Below, one piece after another: positions 33,503 to 41,814 of a stretch of DNA of 64,000 nt. Both the position numbers and the translations under genes were made by a program. The stretch is from Butyricicoccus faecihominis (GTDB lineage: Bacteria > Bacillota > Clostridia > Oscillospirales > Butyricicoccaceae). Position 1 is the stretch's first letter, and each line of letters opens with the position of its first letter. The stretch covers positions 1-64,000 of the forward strand of contig NZ_JANGCE010000005.1 in assembly GCF_024462775.1 (NCBI RefSeq), in the 5' to 3' direction. The notes below the pieces were generated by a model, which worked only from the letters and a program-made list of their open reading frames with translations, was not told the origin of the DNA and made no database searches.

Positions 33503-34330
33503 TTATTTCCCTATCGCCCAATAAGGGCCTCCGGCTGCTCCGGCCTTGTTGGACTCATTCATAATGATGGACAAATCCCATTCCTGTTCACTGCGGCGGT
33601 AGCTGGCCGGGTCTGCCACAAGGATTTTCCCGCTGCTCGTCACGCCGCGCAGGACAATGAAATGCCCGCCGTTTGTAAAATGCCCCTTGCTCATGATGAC
33701 CACCACCAACTTGCCGGAGGAAAGGGCGTCCACAATGCCCTGTGCGTCCAGATTCTTCTCACAGGTCAACCCATAAGCGGCAGCGGCGGCCGGAATCAGG
33801 CTGTGATAAGAGCCGTTCCCCTCACAGCGGTGACCGTTTTCCACAGACCAGTTACAAAGTTCTATGGGGTCGTGTGCTTCTCCGGTCAGCGTGGATATGG
33901 CAATGGACATGGAGGTGGGGCCGCACCCGGCTTCCCCGATGGTGCTGGATGTGCCGTACATGACATCTGCCCAGCGTTCATCAAGCTGGTTGTAATAGGT
34001 CACTTCCATGCCGCCGTCCGTGAACACCACACCCTCATAGGACTGTCCGCTGCCGTCAATATAGTCCTGTTCAAAAATGCCGAGGTTCTGATTATAGCCA
34101 TAGCCCTGCTGGAACGATTCAATGGCCGTCAGCTCGTTCCCGCCAAACGCCCACTCCGCAAACATGGAAAGTGGGCTTGTGAGCAGATATACAATGAAAG
34201 CAATCAGCAATAGCAGGGAAATGACCGGTGCTAAAATGATGATGAGCAGGCGTTTTCGCGCCTGCTCATCGGTGGCGGCCTGTACCGCCAGATCCGCTAA
34301 GATTTTTGCGGTAATCGGGTCTACTGCCAT
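33503..34330 (-). CDS. Membrane-anchored C39-type papain-like peptidase, transfer-associated
   Basis: 275 residues. One membrane helix (about 28-50, LLIIILAPVISLLLLIAFIVYLL) places the C-terminal domain outside. The peptidase C39-like fold has Cys in EAGCGPTSMSIAIS, His in GGHFIVLRGV and Asp in VADPASY. It sits directly after VirB4, sharing one base with it. In related elements this position holds the VirB1-like wall hydrolase, so wall remodelling or pilin/substrate processing at the conjugation site is likely. Other C39-fold proteins cleave leader peptides. Confidence 0.75.
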   Translation of the reverse strand: MAVDPITAKILADLAVQAATDEQARKRLLIIILAPVISLLLLIAFIVYLLTSPLSMFAEWAFGGNELTAIESFQQGYGYNQNLGIFEQDYIDGSGQSYEGVVFTDGGMEVTYYNQLDERWADVMYGTSSTIGEAGCGPTSMSIAISTLTGEAHDPIELCNWSVENGHRCEGNGSYHSLIPAAAAAYGLTCEKNLDAQGIVDALSSGKLVVVIMSKGHFTNGGHFIVLRGVTSSGKILVADPASYRRSEQEWDLSIIMNESNKAGAAGGPYWAIGK

Positions 34331-36162
34331 CAGCGGCCACCCGCTTTCCCCATGTAAAACATCTTGTAATCCGGAATCTCAAAGTTGATATGGAGCCGCT
34401 TGGCGCCCACCATGAACAGGGCGTGACCACGTTTCCTCGCCAGCAAAAGTTCCTGTTCCGCTTCGGTCAGATCGTAGAGCTTCGCCGTTTCTTTCAGGTT
34501 CGGACCGTCCGTACCCATCAGCAGCTTATAGCAGGGAATGTCAAGAAGCGCCTGTCCATACTGCTTGATGCTCTCGGATAAAAAGTCGATGACGCTGTGG
34601 CTGATAATTCCCAGTGCCCCCTCGTATTTTCTTGCCCGTTTCATCACGTTGCGGAGATACACAAGGGACTGCGGCACTTTCTGGTCAATCATCAGATACG
34701 CCTCGTCACAGATCAGCAGCACCCGTTCCTCCCGGTTCCGGCTCATCTGCTCCCAGCAGTAGGTCAGCAGATTGAAATACTGCGTCCGCTTAATGCTGTC
34801 GCTGGTTTCCTGCAAGGCGTTGGTATCAAGGCAGATAAAGGGGCTGTCCGTGGCAATAGTGCTGTGCCCGTTCCATATAAAGCTGTCGGAACCCTCGGCA
34901 ATATCGTAGAGAAGCAGGGAAAGGTCGGCATATGCCTGCCGGTCTTTTTCCGTATCCGCCTTTTCCTTTACCAGCTTGTAGAGGTCGGAGAAAACCGGAA
35001 AATCCATGGGTTTCAATACTGCCACGTCTGTATCCCATGTGATATGAAACTGCTGGTACAGCTCCACCAGACACTTCTTCAGCACGGCTTTCTGCATATC
35101 GGTCAGGGAGGGAATATACAGACTGAAAAAGATTTCAAGGTTCTTCATGTGCAGGGCAAGGTCATTCATGCCATATCCTTCATCACGATAGAGCCGGTCG
35201 GCATCCTTTTCACCCTCATCGTCACGGGGTGACGGGCGCACCTGAAGGGGGTTGAACCGGCCGCCAGCGCCGCCCACGGCGTTAATCCAGTCGCCGCCGA
35301 GGTTGTAACAGAGGTCTTTATATTCTGACTCTGGATCGACTACAAGGATTTTCGTGCCTTTCATATACTCGGACATGATGATGTGCTTGATTGCCGTAGA
35401 CTTGCCCACGCCGGAATTGCCCATAACGACAAAATTACTGTTGGTGCGGTCGCCGCCGCGCTTCCACACATCCACAATCACAAGCCCGCCGCTGGAGTCC
35501 TGTGCAAAGTAGTAGCCAGCCCCGTCATTGAAGCCGCTGGACGCAAAAGGAAAGCCGCCCACAAAGGTGGACATCGGCACAATTTTCTGCAAAATGCTTT
35601 CCATCTTCCCACTGTTCGGAAACGAGGGGGATAGGTGGCGGAAGCACTCCTGCTGTAAATTGGGGATCACCCGCATTTTGCATTTCATCACGCTGACCAC
35701 GCTCTCCGCACGGCGGCACACCTTTTTGAATGTTTTATCGTCCTTGGCGATGGGGCATACCTGAACGCTCATCAGCCCCACGGTTTCGCCCTCCCGGTCG
35801 ATCTGCATAATGATTTTTTCGCCGTCCTCGGCGGCTTTTTCCGCTCTTTGACGGGAAAGCGGGTCTTTGGCGCCCTCGGCAAACCCCCGCTGCTGAACTA
35901 CGCTGCGGGAGATAGCGGAAATCAGGGTGGCGTTGTCCACCGGCTTGAAGCCAATAGACACAATCGTGGCGGGGATATTGGTGATTTTGGAAAGCCACTC
36001 CACCTCTACCTTTTGCGGGTAGCGGATCAGGCCGTAAACCTTTCCGAGATTTTCCCCGATGGAAAGACTGTTCTTCTGAAATTCCAGCCCCACGGGGGTG
36101 ATGACATTCAGCAGGGCGCTGTTCTGTACGTCCTGCTCCTGTACTGCCTGTTGTTTACGCAT
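34330..36162 (-). CDS. VirB4-type conjugation ATPase (ATPase portion)
   Basis: 610 residues. Walker A GNSGVGKST lies at about residue 249 and Walker B LLICDEAYLMI at about 487. The ILVVDPESEYKDL segment and the C-terminal region GHALFMVGAKRLHI are typical of monoderm VirB4/TraE proteins. It powers assembly of the type IV secretion machine at the inner face of the membrane. The N-terminal region is shorter than in full-length VirB4; the missing part appears to be encoded by the preceding gene, which overlaps it by 8 bases. Confidence 0.9.
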   Translation of the reverse strand: MRKQQAVQEQDVQNSALLNVITPVGLEFQKNSLSIGENLGKVYGLIRYPQKVEVEWLSKITNIPATIVSIGFKPVDNATLISAISRSVVQQRGFAEGAKDPLSRQRAEKAAEDGEKIIMQIDREGETVGLMSVQVCPIAKDDKTFKKVCRRAESVVSVMKCKMRVIPNLQQECFRHLSPSFPNSGKMESILQKIVPMSTFVGGFPFASSGFNDGAGYYFAQDSSGGLVIVDVWKRGGDRTNSNFVVMGNSGVGKSTAIKHIIMSEYMKGTKILVVDPESEYKDLCYNLGGDWINAVGGAGGRFNPLQVRPSPRDDEGEKDADRLYRDEGYGMNDLALHMKNLEIFFSLYIPSLTDMQKAVLKKCLVELYQQFHITWDTDVAVLKPMDFPVFSDLYKLVKEKADTEKDRQAYADLSLLLYDIAEGSDSFIWNGHSTIATDSPFICLDTNALQETSDSIKRTQYFNLLTYCWEQMSRNREERVLLICDEAYLMIDQKVPQSLVYLRNVMKRARKYEGALGIISHSVIDFLSESIKQYGQALLDIPCYKLLMGTDGPNLKETAKLYDLTEAEQELLLARKRGHALFMVGAKRLHINFEIPDYKMFYMGKAGGR

Positions 36163-36850
36163 AAATATCCTCCTTCAGCGTCGGCACGCTGGCACTGTAC
36201 TCGGTGTCCTCCAAATGGGTATAGGACGGGTTGTTAATCAGGTTCAGCAGACGGACAATTTCCTTTTCCGTCAGCACATCGCAGCCGATCCCGTTGCCGG
36301 TGAATTTCTCCGCCAGCAGAGCCGCACGTTTGAACAGGTCTTTTTCCGCCCCGTCCTCCTGTTTCTCCCAAATGGAGATATAAAACTGCCGCTCCACGAT
36401 TTCGCCGGAGAGCGCATAGCCGCTCATCTGCAAAATTTCCTGCCGGAGCAGTTCCTTTTGTTTGTCGCCTGCTTCCTTTAACATGGACTGCATATCCGCA
36501 ATCAGGGGGGAAATGTCCACAGGACGGCTCACCGCCATAAACTTGAACGGATACTGAATGTCGGACAGCTCGGCGGTGAGCTGCCGGATCAGGCTGTGCT
36601 TTTCGGATTTGCTATACAGGTCAATGCTGATTGAGTGAACCCGCAGGAACGTCAATACCAGCCCGTCCTTGGTGTAGAGGTACTTATCCTTTACATCCCG
36701 GACGTTGATAAATTCCTGTGCCGTGCGGATGGCGGCGCTTTCCTCGCCGCTCTGGTGTTTGGGTTTCTGGTGCTTCAGCACCAAAAGAAAAATACCGCCA
36801 CCCACAAGGGTGACGGTAAGCATGATAATTGGGAATAAAAGTCCCTCCAT
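36155..36850 (-). CDS. Membrane protein resembling the VirB4 N-terminal domain
   Basis: 231 residues with one N-terminal membrane helix (about 5-24). The soluble part (VKDKYLYTKDGLVLTFLRVHSISIDLYS, FKFMAVSRPVDISPLIADM, REILQMSGYALSGEIVERQFYISIWEK) resembles the N-terminal domain of VirB4/TraC ATPases. Its stop overlaps the VirB4 start by 8 bases. I infer a split VirB4 in which the membrane/N-domain and the ATPase domain are separate, co-translated chains. Confidence 0.65.
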   Translation of the reverse strand: MEGLLFPIIMLTVTLVGGGIFLLVLKHQKPKHQSGEESAAIRTAQEFINVRDVKDKYLYTKDGLVLTFLRVHSISIDLYSKSEKHSLIRQLTAELSDIQYPFKFMAVSRPVDISPLIADMQSMLKEAGDKQKELLRQEILQMSGYALSGEIVERQFYISIWEKQEDGAEKDLFKRAALLAEKFTGNGIGCDVLTEKEIVRLLNLINNPSYTHLEDTEYSASVPTLKEDIYA

Positions 36851-36853
36851 AGG

Positions 36854-37489
36854 TTATTGTTCCTCCATTTCTTCGTTTTCCGGCTCTGCCTGACAGCCCG
36901 CCAGCTCCCGGTATCTTTGCCGCTGTTCCTCTGCTTCCGGGGAATCCAGATATTCCTCCATCCGCATGGAGCCACGGGCGCTTTCCAGCATCTCAGCAAG
37001 GCCGGTGCTGCGGTCGTAGATGGCAAGCAGCCTGTAAAAATCAGTAATCCCACGTTCCCGCCCATGCTCCAGCAGCCTTTCCACGTTGGCAAGCCCGTCC
37101 GTCAGGGAAATCGACAAACTGCCCATGGTGCGATACCACGGGCAGTTTGGGTTATAGGAAAGGTTGCAGTTGTCGTGATCGAGGTCGAGGGTGATGTGCA
37201 TTTCATATCCGCTGTGGTGGTTGTAGCTTTCCTGAAGGGCGCGGCGTTGTTCCGGCTTCACAGGAGCGCAAAACATATCCTCATCTGGCAGGCGCGGATT
37301 GTGATACTGCCCGTCATCGCCTAAGTGGGTGAAAATGTGGGCGATTGTCAGCGGCTCTGCAAGCCTTGCCTGTATTTGCTTTGCCTGTGCCAGCCGCAGC
37401 AGCGGCGACAGCGCGTTTGCCCCGTTGTGAGAGGTAAAAACAGCACTCTCGCCATTCTCAAGGATTTGATAAATTGCCCGGTTTCCCAT
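36854..37489 (-). CDS. Uncharacterised ICE transfer-operon protein
   Basis: 211 residues, no membrane segment and no motif I recognise. It contains a His/Asp-rich stretch ITLDLDHDNCNL, and SLSISLTDGLANVERLLEHG in the middle, and ends in a Glu-rich tail. It lies 8 bases after the secreted Trp-rich protein gene and 4 bases before the VirB4 N-domain gene, so it is certainly part of this operon. Cytoplasmic accessory role assumed from context only. Confidence 0.6.
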   Translation of the reverse strand: MGNRAIYQILENGESAVFTSHNGANALSPLLRLAQAKQIQARLAEPLTIAHIFTHLGDDGQYHNPRLPDEDMFCAPVKPEQRRALQESYNHHSGYEMHITLDLDHDNCNLSYNPNCPWYRTMGSLSISLTDGLANVERLLEHGRERGITDFYRLLAIYDRSTGLAEMLESARGSMRMEEYLDSPEAEEQRQRYRELAGCQAEPENEEMEEQ

Positions 37490-37497
37490 GGCTCACC

Positions 37498-39180
37498 TCA
37501 CCTTGCAGGGCCGATGTGCCAATCATCAAAAACGGAATCTTTAATGGTCATATCATCGGTCAGGTTGATTTGCAGCATACCGGCCGGCGTCCATGCGTCG
37601 ATGCATTCCGCATAGGTGGTGTAACGCCCATCAGGGAACCACACCGGTGAAAAATGTGATGGACGGCCATAGGTGCTGTACTTGTTTTTCTGAAGTTCAA
37701 AGCTACTGGACAGGTCGGTATTCAGGCGTTTTAAGAGCCGCCAATAAGTCGCATAGTTAAATTCAGGGAAGTAGGCAACCACGTTCTGAAGTCCCGTGAT
37801 CTGACTGCTGGGTGCGTTGGAGCGCACCTGTGCCGATACGCTGGCATTCAGCCCATAGCCGCTTTTCATCTGCCTGCCGGTCGCCGTGGGCGATTTCTCA
37901 TCCGGCTTGGTTTTGAACGTGGCGATCAGGCTGGCGGAATACGGTATCCACGCATATTCCCACCACCCATGGTCACAGTAATACCCCCCGCCATCGCCGT
38001 CCGAGTGCCATACCCAATACTCATGCCACCAGCAGTCCCACTCGCCCCATGACAGGCTGGTCACATTCGGTTTGGACGGTTTTGCCGGAATGGAATAGCC
38101 GTCATTGCGGTCATTGGCCTGCGGATCGGGCGGCGGGTTCTTGTCAAGGTCAACAATCTGCGCCGTGATATGATTGGTGCTGGTGGAACAGTTGCTTCGG
38201 ATAGTGATAGTAATGACACCCGGTTCCTTGGGCGTCCGCCATTTCACCCATGCAAGCTGACTTCCGCCCTCCGGGATATAAATATCCGTGTGGGAATATG
38301 TCCTGCCATTGATGGAGAATGTCGCATAAGCCGGGTTGTCCGGCGTTTTCTGTGAGCCGGTGGACAGCAGCACGGAAGTAACAACCTCTGTGTCACAGCG
38401 ATAAGTCACATCGCTTTCTTTGGGCGGTTCCGGGTCATGTTCAGAAAAGCGGACAATGCCTAATCCCAGTTGGGCAATAATGGTATCGTCATTCTGTTTA
38501 TCCGTGGTGGAGCCGCCCCACGCTGGGAATCCCAAATCAGGTGTTTCAAGGAACATGGCAAGAGGGAGGTTCTTGTGTGTCAGTGATACCATTTTACTTC
38601 TGAGACCGCCCGCCACCTGTTTATTATAAAGCGCCGCTTCCGTGGCGGTCATGGCGAACATCACACCACTGTATTTGAAATAGGCGATTGGCTCCAAAAG
38701 AATTTTGTAGCTGCCGCTGACTAAATCCTCATAGTTAAATCCTGTTGCCGCCGCAATATCCCGCATGGTTCCCTCTCGGCAAAAGTAGCTGCGGATTGCT
38801 TCAATGTTCGCATTTCCACTGCCTGAACTAATAATGCGGGGCATTGGATTGGACGGTTTTCTTGAGACATATCCACCTTTCTTTGGAGCAATTCCTGCTC
38901 CATTTCGGTAGGTAATCTTATTGATATACTGAAAATGAACTACTATATCCCCATTTCCCTGATTAGAGAAATCAATAGGGGCAGAGACCGGGGTATTGTC
39001 ACTATCTCTGATAATCGTTACACGCACCCCGTCACGCCCCGGCGTCCACGAGTTCTGACTGGTTCCCTGTCCCATGCCGCCGCCACCGCCATCTATATTC
39101 GGGTTTCCGTCCGCAAGAGCCGGTACGGACAAAGAAAAAAGCATTGCCAGACACAGCAATACTGAAAGGATTTTTTTCAA
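37498..39180 (-). CDS. Secreted Trp/Tyr-rich protein of the transfer operon
   Basis: 560 residues. A classical signal peptide (KKILSVLLCLAMLFSLSVPALA) is followed by a Gly-rich stretch. The body has beta-rich segments and an unusual aromatic cluster near residues 380-405 (WGEWDCWWHEYWVW, GWWEYAWIPY). The start is the TTG at 39180, 6-7 bases after GGAGGTG; the frame runs 30 bases further without a site. An intrinsic terminator lies just upstream (39197-39225). Given its place between pseudopilin genes and VirB4, it may be an extracellular pilus tip or surface adhesin; that is inference. Confidence 0.7.
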   Translation of the reverse strand: MKKILSVLLCLAMLFSLSVPALADGNPNIDGGGGGMGQGTSQNSWTPGRDGVRVTIIRDSDNTPVSAPIDFSNQGNGDIVVHFQYINKITYRNGAGIAPKKGGYVSRKPSNPMPRIISSGSGNANIEAIRSYFCREGTMRDIAAATGFNYEDLVSGSYKILLEPIAYFKYSGVMFAMTATEAALYNKQVAGGLRSKMVSLTHKNLPLAMFLETPDLGFPAWGGSTTDKQNDDTIIAQLGLGIVRFSEHDPEPPKESDVTYRCDTEVVTSVLLSTGSQKTPDNPAYATFSINGRTYSHTDIYIPEGGSQLAWVKWRTPKEPGVITITIRSNCSTSTNHITAQIVDLDKNPPPDPQANDRNDGYSIPAKPSKPNVTSLSWGEWDCWWHEYWVWHSDGDGGGYYCDHGWWEYAWIPYSASLIATFKTKPDEKSPTATGRQMKSGYGLNASVSAQVRSNAPSSQITGLQNVVAYFPEFNYATYWRLLKRLNTDLSSSFELQKNKYSTYGRPSHFSPVWFPDGRYTTYAECIDAWTPAGMLQINLTDDMTIKDSVFDDWHIGPAR

Positions 39181-39196
39181 TTTGCACCTCCAAAAA

Positions 39197-39225
39197 GAGG
39201 GTACAGCCACAATGACTGTACCCTC
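39197..39225 (-). terminator. Intra-operon intrinsic terminator/attenuator
   Basis: Perfect 10-bp stem: GAGGGTACAG (39197-39206) with CTGTACCCTC (39216-39225). On the minus strand it is followed by TTTTT and then by the Shine-Dalgarno site of the secreted-protein gene. It should lower expression of everything downstream, from the secreted protein to VirB4. Confidence 0.8.
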
Positions 39226-39244
39226 ATAAAGTTCTTATTCGCTT

Positions 39245-39835
39245 TCACATTTCACCAACAGGCTTGCCTGTCCCCGCATTGGGAGCAATAATCGTTTGAT
39301 TTTCCTCCCCACTGTCCTCAACCCAGCCAAATCCCGGCACGTATACCGCGCCATCGGAACGGGTTTCCCCACCTTGCGGCTGCCCCGGCTCCGGCTGGGG
39401 CGTATGCTCCGGCTGGCACTGGCCGCCTGCGTCCGGGTTCTCCACCGGCGCACTGCTTGCTGCCTCGTCCTTGGGCGGCTCTGCCGGGGGTGTGGCTTCT
39501 TCCTGCGTTTTCGGCTTGCCCTCGGACGGCTTCTGCTGGACCTCCCCGGTTACAGTTCCCGCTTGGACGCTGCTTTCCGGCTCCGGCTCTGAGGTAGTTT
39601 CCGGTGCAGGCGTTGTTTCTGGTGCTGTGGTACTCGGCTCCGTGGTGCTTTCCGGTTTGATTTGCGGTGCAATCACGGTCGGCTCCGTTTCCGGCTGGCT
39701 CTCGGTCTGTGCCACGGGCGGCTGGGTATTCCCCAGCGTTCCCATGTACCAGAACAGACCACCGGCAAGGCAGACTGCAACAGCGGAAAGGGTGATAATG
39801 GTAATACGTTTCTTTTTGTTATAATCATTTTTCAT
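39245..39835 (-). CDS. DUF6550-type membrane protein with Pro/Thr/Glu-rich ectodomain
   Basis: 196 residues. One N-terminal membrane helix (about 13-32, TIITLSAVAVCLAGGLFWYM) is followed by a long Pro/Thr/Glu/Ser-rich, probably disordered, extracellular stalk and a short conserved end GAVYVPGFGWVEDSG. I recognise it as DUF6550-like, recurrent in these ICE operons. The ATG at 39835 follows GAGG at good spacing; an earlier ATG at 39853 has no site. Possibly a wall-spanning linker of the pilus/secretion complex. Confidence 0.7.
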   Translation of the reverse strand: MKNDYNKKKRITIITLSAVAVCLAGGLFWYMGTLGNTQPPVAQTESQPETEPTVIAPQIKPESTTEPSTTAPETTPAPETTSEPEPESSVQAGTVTGEVQQKPSEGKPKTQEEATPPAEPPKDEAASSAPVENPDAGGQCQPEHTPQPEPGQPQGGETRSDGAVYVPGFGWVEDSGEENQTIIAPNAGTGKPVGEM

Positions 39836-39950
39836 AGTGGACCTCACTTTCATTGTTGGATGAACAGCTCAGCCCTATTTACCCAAATGCTATCTTTACC
39901 CGACTCCATTATAAGGGGAATCTGCCTGCGCGTCCAGACATTTCCCAAAA

Positions 39951-39970
39951 TCTTAGAATCTTCTTAGAAT
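39951..39970. promoter_or_regulatory. Direct repeat TCTTAGAAT x2, 11-base period
   Basis: TCTTAGAAT occurs at 39951-39959 and 39962-39970, an 11-base period as expected for OmpR-family binding sites. It overlaps the stop codon of the TadE-like gene and lies about 115 bases upstream of the DUF6550-type gene start. The same half-site forms the arms of the inverted repeat next to the ICE's OmpR-type regulator gene (19519-19559). Confidence 0.35.
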
Positions 39971-40500
39971 TTAGGCATATAGGCCGCCCGTGTTCGGATT
40001 TCCATTTGAAGCGGCGGCACCATGCTCCACCCAAATGACAGGGGGATTTCAATGGTGATCCGTGCGTCCGCTTCAAAGTTTTGACTGGTGTTTCCCGGTG
40101 TCAGGGGCGTGTTGAGAATTTCCACCTCCAGCCCGGACAGCCGGTATTCATATCCCTCTGGCTGCCATTTCGTCAGCGTGTCGCCGCCCATATCCGCACC
40201 CAGCAGCGTACCCATACGGGCAAGCACGTCATCATAGTCGAGGTTTTCCCGCCAGCTATCGCCGGACAGCACATAGCCGCCGGAATATCCCTCGCGCAAG
40301 CCGTTATAGGTTTCGTCATAGTTGGTGGTTGCCACGGTAATGACCGACTGCTGGAGTCCGTCACGGACGCCCTGCACAATAACCGCCAGACGGAAAAACT
40401 CCGCCATGGCACACATCAGGAGCAGCAGTCCCAAAATAAGGGCAACCGTCAGGACGGTGGCTTCGCCTCTTTTCTCCCGCAGGATTTTTCTAATTTTCAT
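39964..40500 (-). CDS. TadE-like pseudopilin
   Basis: 178 residues. A short basic leader (MKIRKILREKRGEATV) runs into a single hydrophobic segment LTVALILGLLLLMCAMAEF, and the rest is extracellular. This is the plan of TadE/TadG-type pseudopilins. The motif RGEA matches the RGEG of the neighbouring DUF4320 protein, but the acidic residue at +5 is missing here (Leu). The ATG at 40500 follows GGAG; the longer frame upstream overlaps the preceding gene. Probably a minor pilin of the Tad-like pilus. Confidence 0.7.
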   Translation of the reverse strand: MKIRKILREKRGEATVLTVALILGLLLLMCAMAEFFRLAVIVQGVRDGLQQSVITVATTNYDETYNGLREGYSGGYVLSGDSWRENLDYDDVLARMGTLLGADMGGDTLTKWQPEGYEYRLSGLEVEILNTPLTPGNTSQNFEADARITIEIPLSFGWSMVPPLQMEIRTRAAYMPKF

Positions 40501-40510
40501 AGGCTCCACC

Positions 40511-40912
40511 TCACTTATAATAGACTTCGGATTTTCCTGTTGCCTTGGCGGTAATTTCAATAGGGAATGAGCCAAAGACGAAAAAGCCGATGTCCACGGT
40601 TTCAGTCAGCGTCACTTCAATGTCGCCGTTTAACTGCACCTTTTTCCCACTGTAATAATCACAGTCCCAGCGGATAGAGGGATCAAGTCCAGTTTCGGTT
40701 TTCAAGTCACTGATACGGCTGCCCACATTCGTGCCACCTACGATTTCCGCCTGACGGACAATCTCGGTGGCGAATATATCAAGCTGCTGTTTTGCGGTAA
40801 ATACCGGCAGGAAGCTGACTGCCAGCGCAACCACCAGCATTAGGCATAAAAGCCCGATTGCCACATCAATGTAGCCCTCGCCGCGCTTGGATTTCAGTAG
40901 TTTTTTGAGCAT
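40511..40912 (-). CDS. DUF4320-type pseudopilin with prepilin motif
   Basis: 133 residues. The N-terminus KSKRGEGYIDVAIGLL fits a type IV prepilin: basic leader, Gly, and Asp at +5 after the Gly, directly followed by a hydrophobic helix (VAIGLLCLMLVVALAVSFLPVF). The remainder is a small beta-rich exported domain. I recognise it as DUF4320. It lies 12 bases downstream of the TadC-like gene. It should be a substrate of the prepilin peptidase at 47,635. Confidence 0.8.
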   Translation of the reverse strand: MLKKLLKSKRGEGYIDVAIGLLCLMLVVALAVSFLPVFTAKQQLDIFATEIVRQAEIVGGTNVGSRISDLKTETGLDPSIRWDCDYYSGKKVQLNGDIEVTLTETVDIGFFVFGSFPIEITAKATGKSEVYYK

Positions 40913-40924
40913 AGACCTCCCTCC

Positions 40925-41806
40925 TTAGAATATCCCCGACATCGTGCCGAGGATTTGATAGCCCATCACGCCCATGAACAAAAGCAGCATACAGGCAAGG
41001 AGCATAAACGAATATTTGCGGATTTTAGGCGGCCGTTCCAGAGCCAGCTTTTTCAGGCGCTGCAATTCAAGCTGTTTCATATCATGCGACAGCATACGGA
41101 AGAACGCCACACCGTCATCCCCACGCAGGACACCGATCAGCCCACGCACCACATCGGAAAGCTGTGCGCTGGATATTCTGGCTTCAAAACGGGTAAGCGC
41201 CCCCTCAAAGTTGCCGGTACGCATATCCGCCACGGTGATTGCCAGTTCGTTTTTCAGGGCGGCACCGGCGTTTCGCTGATAGGTTTCCAGCATGGAAAGC
41301 ACATCACGGCTGGCCTGAAGCTCCTGCGTGATGGTTGCCACGAACCGGGGCAGCTCATATTCAATTTCCTCCCGCCTTGCCGTGATTTTCTTGTCTGCCT
41401 TGGTGCTTTCGCCAAAATACACCGCAATGCCGATAATCACAAAGGCCGGAGCAATGATGGGAACCACCAGCAGGCAGGGAACGGCACAGAGGAACACCAG
41501 ACCGGCTTTTACCAAAGCCTCCGCCGCATACTGCTCGGCGGTCATGGGGATTTCCGCTGATTTCAGGGTGGCGGTCAGCTTACGTCGCTTGTAATCGTCC
41601 ATGGACAGGATTTTTGCCAGCTTTGCCGCCAGCTCCGTAATGATGGCGTCAGAGTTCTTTGCCTGTTTCTTATTCTTCTTGACGGCTCCCAGCACCGCCC
41701 TGGTCGCCTTATAGGTCGGCACCTTGAACACCGCCGCCAGTATCAGATACAGCCCCAGCGAAAAGAACAGGGCAAACAACAGTAAAATCATGTTCTGCAA
41801 ATGCAA
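40925..41806 (-). CDS. TadC-like type II/IV secretion F-family membrane protein
   Basis: 293 residues with an N-terminal helix (about 5-28), a pair of central helices (about 100-135) and a C-terminal helix (about 268-288). The cytoplasmic T2SSF domain lies between (YELPRFVATITQELQASRDVLSMLETY, then DVVRGLIGVLRGDDG). Together with the adjacent TadB-like protein it should form the inner-membrane platform that couples the CpaF ATPase to pilin polymerisation. Confidence 0.85.
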   Translation of the reverse strand: MHLQNMILLLFALFFSLGLYLILAAVFKVPTYKATRAVLGAVKKNKKQAKNSDAIITELAAKLAKILSMDDYKRRKLTATLKSAEIPMTAEQYAAEALVKAGLVFLCAVPCLLVVPIIAPAFVIIGIAVYFGESTKADKKITARREEIEYELPRFVATITQELQASRDVLSMLETYQRNAGAALKNELAITVADMRTGNFEGALTRFEARISSAQLSDVVRGLIGVLRGDDGVAFFRMLSHDMKQLELQRLKKLALERPPKIRKYSFMLLACMLLLFMGVMGYQILGTMSGIF

Positions 41807-41814
41807 AGCACCTC

